Source of the DNA: Margaritifera margaritifera | Taxonomy: Eukaryota; Mollusca; Bivalvia; Unionida; Margaritiferidae | Direction: 5' to 3' | Length of the DNA stretch: 64,000 nucleotides | NCBI GenBank assembly: GCA_029931535.1 | Contig: JAQPZY010001670.1 | Span: forward strand, 992,001-1,056,000 | In this document: piece by piece, positions 57,560 through 64,000 of the stretch | How the letters are laid out: each line of letters opens with the position of its first letter | How positions within the stretch are numbered: the stretch's first letter is position 1 | Notes under the pieces: model-generated | Database searches by the model: none | What the model was told of the DNA's origin: nothing | The model's input: the letters and a program-made list of their open reading frames with translations, nothing else | Program-made: the position numbers and the translations under genes

Positions 57560-58900
57560 GTTCTTGCCTCGTTTGTGTTATCGTTCTTTTTAGCTTTGTT
57601 CCCTTGAAAAAGGAATAGGTGGATTCCAAAGCCGCTTGAGCTGGTTTAACACCAGTTTTGCGCTGATGTTTGTCCGTTTCTCTTTTGTATATACTATTTA
57701 TTAGCAAACAAGTTAAAACAACATTTAGTAATGTAAGTTTGATTTTACCTTTGTTAATAATTTTGTCTTGTAAAGGTCCATATACAATCTTCGACACTGT
57801 AGAGTCATTTTGTTCTTTCTTTAAACGTTCAGCTACCCTAATCCGAATTCGTGTGAACAGTTTCCAAGTTGTTTGCCAAGTTCAACTCACGTGAATCGTT
57901 TGGCTTTTGTAATATTTTCAGGTTCTTTGCTAACCTCGTCTTCATTTTTATTTTTGTCTTTGCAACTATCAATTAATTACATTTAAAATGTGTAAGTTAG
58001 CTAGACTGTATTTCAAGAGGTAAAAAATGTAGTTGAAAGTCATATTTCAATGTCACTTTGATTAGTGAAAAAATAAAAACATTCTGAAAACCAAAAAGGT
58101 TAATCATTCAAGATTGCTAATTTCATCAATAAAAAATGAAATTGTGCTAGCACACAGTGCCACTGACTTAATATTGAACAGTATTGTTTAGATTGTTTTT
58201 TAATTATTGACTTTATTGTACAGTAGACAGACAGTCCTAAAATTATTGTTGTCATAGCAATGCTTGCCAGAGGTACATGTACATCAACAACAAAACCATC
58301 AGCACATATTTGTTTATTACGCATTTTTTTCTCAGTATTTTCAGATTCCGTATTGTTTGTTGTCTTTCTAAACTATTTTGCATATATGTAATGAAATTTG
58401 CGGTCAATGCAGACAGAGGAAAATTCCAACTTAAATGACAAAAATCCAAAGAAGAATCATACAATTTGAAGCCATGTAATCATTTCTCACTTCATTTTGC
58501 AAACTATCTCAATTATCGATTGGGAGAAATCTTTTAATTATGCCAAAGTATAGATTGCAAAATCTGATAATGATCTTGAAATTTTAGCAGCTCTGGCATT
58601 CATGAAGATTTCATATGACTTATTGATTTCTATTTTATTAATCTTTTCGGACACTTTTTAACTTAAATGTTTACCTATTTGTCTTTATGCTCCATTTGCA
58701 ATAGTTACGTCATTCAATTTATGTTTGCACTATGCGGTTTCTGTAAAATGGAGTTATTGCTGTTTATGTTTTCGATTAATCTTAATTCTTTTTCAAGTTT
58801 TGATTTGTCCATTTATCAACGATAAAATCATATTTTGCATGTGTGAACAATAGACAATCATCACTATTTTGAATAACCAAAAAATATGCCGGTTGTTTAA
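57560..58900. other. no gene recognised
   Basis: AT-rich sequence. Frames at 57,670, 58,100 and 58,252 lack support. Probably upstream region of the ORF at 58,925. Confidence 0.4.
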
Positions 58901-58924
58901 AACGTACACTTTATCGCTGGATAA

Positions 58925-59167
58925 ATGGCAGATGGTAGTTGCGATGATTTTGATTATTCAGTTGAAGTTCCTGTATATGAAGATGATGAGGGTTATATTG
59001 CAGATACTGAACATGCAACCGATGAAAATATAAATCGAACTAATGATTTTGGAGGTGTCACACCAATTGGAGATTCCAGTCTTTCACCCCATGTGTACAA
59101 TGAAGACATAAGGGAAGGTCATGGCCTGAGTGAATTACAACGCTATTTAAAGAATGACAACTTTTAA
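58925..59167 (+). CDS. 80-codon acidic ORF, unknown
   Basis: Complete ATG-to-TAA frame with context ATAAATGG. The product is strongly acidic (MADGSCDDFDYSVEVPVYED, then DEGYIADTEHATDEN), with no transmembrane segment or Cys pattern, and ends in a helical SELQRYLKNDNF. Codon use is mixed and natural-looking. No splice donor is obvious near the end. It may be a short intronless gene, the first exon of a longer one, or part of a retroelement; no family recognised. Confidence 0.4.
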   Translation: MADGSCDDFDYSVEVPVYEDDEGYIADTEHATDENINRTNDFGGVTPIGDSSLSPHVYNEDIREGHGLSELQRYLKNDNF

Positions 59168-59396
59168 AATATAAAACAAAACACCATATTATGTACAGCC
59201 AGATGATGAGACATTCATTTTGATTAAAACGGAGATATGATCATTAATAAGTAGTTATATCAGGCACAGATACGAGGTCGTGTTCTATTGACCTTTTGAT
59301 TCACCAATCAAATTACAGCTTTCATAGTGCTGACGGGGGAAAATGTAATTCTGACCATATCTTTTCTAACGTAAACACCCTCGACACGTTAGAGTC

Positions 59397-59650
59397 TCAT
59401 GTTTCCCGGGTTTCACTGATTTCGACAAAGTTTTTCGCGACAGCGCCTCGCAGCCTAACAATAACATCTTGAATGTCCACGTTAGATGTTCCCAATTTTC
59501 CGGTTTGATCTTCAAAAATCACAAGCTCGCCCGGGGCAACACCAACAACAACCCGGCTGGTAAACTCGCTCAAATCCGCTTTGGTAGCAAACCTGTTCAG
59601 ATCCACATCGGTGCCGCGTCATCGGGTGGTCCGTAAATATTAATAGTCAT
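59397..59650 (-). pseudogene. Polinton-like small virion-type protein, frameshifted
   Basis: Minus-strand ATG at 59,648-59,650 and about 16 codons to a premature stop; after a frame change the remaining 69 codons are open to the stop at 59,397. The GTSNVDIQDV segment resembles stalk or base motifs found in phage and virus fibre-type proteins, an impression only. The GC-rich composition and tight packing against the upstream reading frame (59,662) match the 1-910 remnant. One frameshift is the only break seen, so decay is slight. Family uncertain. Confidence 0.4.
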
Positions 59651-59661
59651 CTTGTATACTA

Positions 59662-59990
59662 TCAGGCGTACTTTAATGTAAAATCAATAAGCGCTTGCGG
59701 GGTCGGTGTTAAGGCGGCTTTGTTTCCCACGAGTGCATAATGCTTCAAGAACAAGATGACCGCATATTGGCCCGTCGAGTTTGCAACGGCAGCATTGAAT
59801 AAAACAGTTATTGTCGTCCACCACCTCGGGTTAAATAAACAACAACTTCTCGCGGTGGTGCAAGCCCGTTCGAGTCAACATACAAAAGATGTCGAGGTGT
59901 TATCGTGTATGCACCAGTTCTTTCAGCACCAAATTTCAGCAAATTATTTAAATGTCTGTTGATGTAAGTGTTGTAGGGGTTGGGCTGAGT
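59662..59990 (-). pseudogene. Polinton-like ORF, frameshifted
   Basis: Minus-strand frame open from about 59,930 to a TAA near 59,812, then in another frame to a TGA at 59,662-59,664, twelve bases before the next start. The product has alternating hydrophobic and small residues (YAVILFLKHYALVGNKAA), as in a beta-rich structural protein. Upstream it is cut by the Ty3 fragment. Unrecognised beyond the shared composition and compact arrangement with its neighbour. Confidence 0.35.
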
Positions 59991-60328
59991 ATTGATTCAA
60001 GAAGACAAAAATGGTATGGATCATCCAGTGTGCTATTTTTCTAAAAAAATGTTAAAAAATAAACAAGCACCAGAAAAATTATTCCACAATTGAGAAGGAA
60101 TGTTTGGTTTTGATATTGGCTTTACAACATTTTGAAGTGTATGTTACCTCGGCTCTTTCTCCGGTTATTGTATTCAGTGACCACAATCCCCTTACTTGCA
60201 TCAACAAAATGAAAGATACAAATCAGAGATTGTTGAGATGGAGTTTAATATTGAAGGAATATAACATTGACATTAGACACATCAGGGGAAATCACAATGT
60301 GATCGCAGATGCACGTTCACGTGTATAG
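59975..60328 (+). pseudogene. Ty3-type retrotransposon RNase H fragment
   Basis: Reads, with one frame change near 60,060, through VCYFSKK and NYSTIEKECL to LALQHFEVYV, SDHNPLTCI and then IDIRHIRGNHNVIADARSRV with a TAG at 60,326-60,328. These are the RNase H domain landmarks of Ty3/gypsy polyproteins (the last usually ends ADALSR). The protease, reverse transcriptase and integrase are missing, and the stop is only 143 bases from the LTR. Confidence 0.8.
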
Positions 60329-60459
60329 ACTATATTGCTTTATTTTGTGTAATTAAGCTGGATGACATTTATAAGACATCTTGCTATGTAATTTTGATTT
60401 AAATAGTATTAGATGCATATTTAAAAGAAAGCATTATTGCTTACATCTTTCTTTTTCTT

Positions 60460-60471
60460 TATGAGGGGAGG
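60460..60471 (+). promoter_or_regulatory. polypurine tract
   Basis: TATGAGGGGAGG immediately before the LTR start TGTTATG; the plus-strand primer site of reverse transcription. Confidence 0.7.
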
Positions 60472-61149
60472 TGTTATGTGTAATGTTTAAATATTTAACT
60501 TTGTTCTTGATTGTTGGATGTAAACAAATTGTTTACTTAGAATTCGAGGTCAGGGTTGCTTTTGTTTACAATTAGATTGGTTTCTCCACTAGAATTACTA
60601 ATATTTGTCAAATATGATTTTCTGGAAAATTCTGTCAGCTGACTTGTGTTTGTATATAGGGAGTTTGAGTAAACAATAATTCATTCTTGTTCTAATGATC
60701 AGTCTATTAAGAATCATGTTAATAATCAGATGTTTACAGCTGTACTGTTAAAATCAGAGCGAATTCAGAAAGACGAATTATTTATTTAAAATATTCATTG
60801 AAATACTAAAGTGTTCATTCTCATTTTGAATTGATACATTACTTTGGGATTTTTGTGAATTCATTCAAAGATATTCTGGATTACATCATCATTCAGGCAT
60901 ATCAGGACATTCACGACTACTGACACATCAGGGCATTCAAGGCTACTGGAATTAATTCGGAACATTCCATATTTAGAACTTGTGATTAGGACGCTTAGGA
61001 TTAATGAATTATCTGGATTTTAATTCACAATATTGTAAGTGTCTTTTTGAATTTTCATTTTAATTGTCTAGAAGTAAATTGCTTGTTTATTTTACTTTCA
61101 TTGATGGTTTCACTTTCTTTCTGTTACATATTTTTAAGCCATAGAATCG

Positions 61150-61153
<4 letters not shown>
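60472..61153 (+). mobile_element. 3' LTR of a Ty3-type element
   Basis: Starts TGTTATGTGTAATG after the polypurine tract and ends TAGAATCGTAAC, where the TA microsatellite has eroded the last base. Shares blocks with the 56,079 LTR, including ACATCAGGACATTCACGACT and GGTTTCACTTTCTTTCTGTT. A CATTCA(C/A)GGCTACT segment is duplicated at 60,908 and 60,935. Confidence 0.8.

Positions 61154-61230
<77 letters not shown>
61154..61230. repeat. (TA)n microsatellite
   Basis: About 38 AT dinucleotides directly at the LTR end; a likely slippage product of the terminal TA. Confidence 0.95.
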
Positions 61231-61234
<4 letters not shown>

Positions 61235-61793
61235 TTTAACTTCTTCAAAATGGTCCAGCCTGTTTGAAGGAACCTTTGAGGGATTTTTGTGTGGTAATGT
61301 TACTCCTTGAATCAAGACCGTACATCAGCTTGACTTACGATTTGGCCGCTGATATTAAAGTGGACAGCGGGGTGGGGTGGGGTGTGGTGACTTCTTGTTT
61401 AAATCTACTTCATCAATTTTAGGAGAAAATTAAAAGAATCAATCTTTGCGTAATGGATTTGAGGTCTAAAACAAATGGTGCCAATGTGACGGCTGCTACT
61501 AAAAGTAAATAAATTTCAACTGCTTCCTCTCCAAAAAGGCTTGATCAGTGTTGGCAAAATATGACGGGAAGCATTCAATAACAGGCTAAGATCGTCTGAA
61601 CGCTTTTTATTTCATAAAAATTTACCCCTACTGCCAAAGAAAAGCGATAGAAATTTTCTGTGCGCAGTAAGACTCAAATTTTGGGGAAAATTAGAAACAC
61701 TTTTTAGTTTTTACTAAAAGGTACTTCTTTTCATTTGTTATACCAAAATTTCCTTCCTGATGACATCTCGTGAACTCGTGACCTAATATTGGC

Positions 61794-61970
61794 AGGGTTT
61801 TGTTGCTTGTTTGGTTGGTCTTTAACTGCACATCAGCACATAAAAGGCGATGTAGTGCCGAGGAAATATGAGTAAATGTCGTGCCCAGGGACACACCACC
61901 GCAGCCGAACAACGCTGATTAGGGCTGGATTCGAACCAGCATGCTAACCATAGACTAACCGTGGCTTCCT
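61794..61970 (-). mobile_element. tRNA-derived SINE, reverse
   Basis: Minus strand: head with an A-box-like TAGTCTATGG, a good B box GGTTCGAATCC, TGTCCCTGGGCACGAC, and tail GCTGATGTGCAGTTAAAGAC then CAAACAAGC. Same locus as 51,934. Confidence 0.8.
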
Positions 61971-62120
61971 ACAGGTTGGATTAGCCGATATTGTTACTAT
62001 GGTAAGTGTTATCGGGGCTCTTAGGCCTCTTGTTTAATATGAGTATACCTGAATGCTCATTTAATTTGATCTTTTGATATGTAGGGTGTTACATGCATAA
62101 ATCAAACAAGTTTTCGAGTC

Positions 62121-62302
62121 AGCGTGGTCAAGTACAGTCAAGACAATACACATTCTATTAGATACAGCGTGGTCAAGTACAGTCAAGACAATACACATTC
62201 TATTAGATACAGCGTAGTCAAGTACTGTCAAGACAATACACATTCTATTAGATACAGCGTGGTCTAGTACAGTCAAAACAATACACATTCTATTAGATAC
62301 AG
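62121..62302 (+). repeat. 45-bp minisatellite, four units
   Basis: Units AGCGTGGTCAAGTACAGTCA then AGACAATACACATTCTATTA and GATAC, nearly identical. In the paralogue the same sequence is single-copy and its neighbour was amplified instead. Confidence 0.9.
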
Positions 62303-62660
62303 ATTTACTTTACGAAAAATAGTGCCATAAAAATCTCCATACTTTTAGGTTTGATGAAAAGGTTATTAGAAAGATTATCTTTGTCACTTGGCAACATTCT
62401 GTTTTATTGCATTTCTGATCCCTCTTCTGCATAACATTAAAATCACTCTCACTTTTTTAGCGACATAGCACACAGTACATCTTTACTGTCTGACAGGTAA
62501 TTTATAATAATTAATTTTAGCTTCCTTAAATATAACTAGTCTTTATTATCTACCTGCTAGTAGTCATATATTTTCGCCTGATTGCACCAAGTCCGCATAA
62601 TTTGCGTCTGACGCCATAATGTACAATGTGATACTATCACGTTCAAGTCCCTTATTGGCA

Positions 62661-62963
62661 AAACACAAATTCGGATCCTCACTATAACCTAACATACTTA
62701 CAGTGCATATACATATAGAACAGTTATCAACAAACACTAATATAAAGTAATATTTTAAACAAAAGTAGCAGTACATGTACCATATTTTTCTTGCAATATC
62801 CATTTATAATCATTGTTTTATCGATTTTCTTGGTTCCATACCAATGTATACATTACTCAGTTTGTCAATAAATTTGTGTAATGGTTCTTATATGACATTA
62901 ATACGGTAATATGGTAGTAATCAGTGAGTTAAGTATTTGTTACAACTTAAAATCAGTTTTGAA
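62661..62963. other. no gene recognised
   Basis: Short AT-rich interval; a 79-codon minus frame reaching into it has no support. Confidence 0.4.
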
Positions 62964-62965
62964 TA

Positions 62966-63182
62966 CCGTCTATACTCGCGTATAAGTCGAAACCCACTGC
63001 AAACTGCATAGACCCAGATCTGTTGTCGCATAATGCGCCGGCAGATCTGGGTCTATGCAGTTTGTAAGAACTAATCAGTAGAACAAACAACATAGGCCCT
63101 GATATGTCGTCGCATAATGAACCGGCATATCAGGGTCCATGTTGTTTGCATTTGGACCCTGATTATACAAGAGTATAGACGG
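62966..63182. mobile_element. 217-bp MITE with two internal hairpins
   Basis: Ends CCGTCTATACTCGCGTATAA and its reverse TTATACAAGAGTATAGACGG, TA on both sides (62,964-62,965; 63,183-63,184). Inside are two hairpins: a perfect 22-bp stem (63,001-63,022 with 63,042-63,063) and a 23-bp stem with two mismatches (63,084-63,106 with 63,126-63,148). Both have 19-nt loops carrying GTCGCATAATG and CCGG. The ends are related to the element at 14,634. Confidence 0.85.
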
Positions 63183-63184
63183 TA

Positions 63185-64000
63185 TTCTATACGCATCAAG
63201 TTTTGATGAAGCTGCTAAGTCAGAAAACCTAGTTTGAATGTATTAATTTTCTACTCTTCTAGCCATAGCCTCTAGTGGTAAATTTACCATATCCTTAGTC
63301 TGTCTCTCCGTAGCCCAAACTTCTAAAAATCGAAAACTACCTTTTGAAGATTTGATAAATGGCCGAATGGCCGCACACGTCGTTAATCCAACGAACGAAC
63401 GAACGATTTGATAGCCATAAACCATCTTGCATATTTGTCAAGTTTACCCCCCACCCCCACCCGAATTAATAAGACTATGACGTGAATTTAGAATTATATA
63501 CAAGTATTTTTAAATTCTTGCTATCTTATGACTTGTAAAGAACAACGTCCATGTTCACCACATATGGCAACATTTTAAATATTTTAAAGAAATTTAATAT
63601 GGATATTTTCGACATCTTTTGCAATATGAAAAACCCATATCTCTCAACCATATGTACGTCATGGTAAAATCATGATGTCAATAAATATAACCATAGCTCA
63701 ATTTTCATACTTACATTATCAATTAACTTGTAGAGTGTATGAATTAACTTGTAGAGTGTAGGAATTAACTTGTAGAGTGTATCAATTAATTTGTAGAGTG
63801 TATGAATTAACTTTGTGTCTTGGTTTGCCGATTTCTTTTACGCAACATTAAAGTTTCCATTACAAAACAGAGGAAGGGTTAAGTATGTAAACTCATTTAC
63901 CAATGGTAAAGGTTAATCGCCATATAAAAATGGCACGTTTGAACACTGACCCTCACATCTAAAGAATCATTACTTTTGTTTTGTTAGTATTCACCTTAAT
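63185..64000. other. no gene; 21-bp minisatellite at 63,721-63,812
   Basis: Four and a half units of AATTAACTTGTAGAGTGTATG. A small CGAACGAACGAACGA run at about 63,392 and a C-rich CCCCCCACCCCCACCC near 63,447. A 60-codon minus frame (63,243-63,425) has no support. Confidence 0.6.

Larger units (their letters stand above)
61259..62660 (+). repeat. segmental duplication, copy 2
   Basis: Homologue of 51,187-52,795 plus 54,510-54,650, without the 1.7 kb insert and the plus-strand SINE. Homology ends near GATACTATCACG (62,640). No gene. Confidence 0.8.

Noticed and set aside
57462..57797. 111-codon minus-strand ORF
   Set aside because: A third of it is the GT microsatellite read as Thr-His repeats.
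61047..61315. ORFs on both strands reading Ile-Tyr repeats
   Set aside because: They are the TA microsatellite at the LTR end.

Overview
The window looks like intron-rich, transposon-rich animal DNA, most probably from a mollusc or another lophotrochozoan. The grounds are isolated exons with consensus splice sites, tRNA-derived SINEs, several hAT, Tc1/mariner and Harbinger-like cut-and-paste families, Ty3-type LTRs, decayed Polinton/Maverick-like viral genes, long CAT arrays, and degenerate tandem repeats carrying TGACCTTGACCTTTGACC. The species assignment is inference. There is no operon and no compact gene cluster; almost all long open frames are readings through repeats.

Layout. 1-910: decayed Polinton-like genes on the minus strand, including a packaging-ATPase remnant. 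3.6-5.3 kb: a composite minisatellite with alternating long and short units. 5,387-10,183 and 34,370-40,605: two arms of a large, nearly identical inverted repeat around a 24 kb spacer. Each arm carries the same 116-nt exon, a LINE fragment and hAT remnants; the right arm also holds a 1,432-bp hAT-like insertion. The spacer has two exons of a minus-strand gene (12.8-13.6 kb), a second LINE-containing copy with a Tc1/pogo-like insertion (14.3-17.8 kb), a second hAT-like copy (18.0-18.8 kb), a phase-matched plus-strand exon (21.0 kb), and a 9 kb satellite block (22.0-31.4 kb) of higher-order repeats and CAT arrays.

41-48 kb: a possible promoter and first exon of the gene whose second exon is in the right arm, a Harbinger-like MITE, a nuclear-receptor-site array, a hAT-like MITE, an acidic-reading 18-bp minisatellite and an inverted copy of the 3.6-5.3 kb repeat. 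50.5-50.9 kb: a plausible two-exon 3' gene end with an AATAAA. 51.2-54.6 and 61.3-62.7 kb: a direct segmental duplication. Between its copies lie solo LTRs, a possible last exon, a small acidic ORF, more Polinton-like remnants and the 3' end of a Ty3 element.

The most interesting result is the inverted repeat. Exon 2 (two opposed copies) joins in phase to exon 3 in the spacer only from the left arm, while the only candidate exon 1 lies beside the right arm. In the orientation given here the gene cannot be read exon 1-2-3; flipping the spacer would restore the order. Either the spacer is mis-oriented in the assembly, or this is a real inversion that connects or disconnects the gene. All coordinates and similarities were read by eye; no alignment or database search was run.
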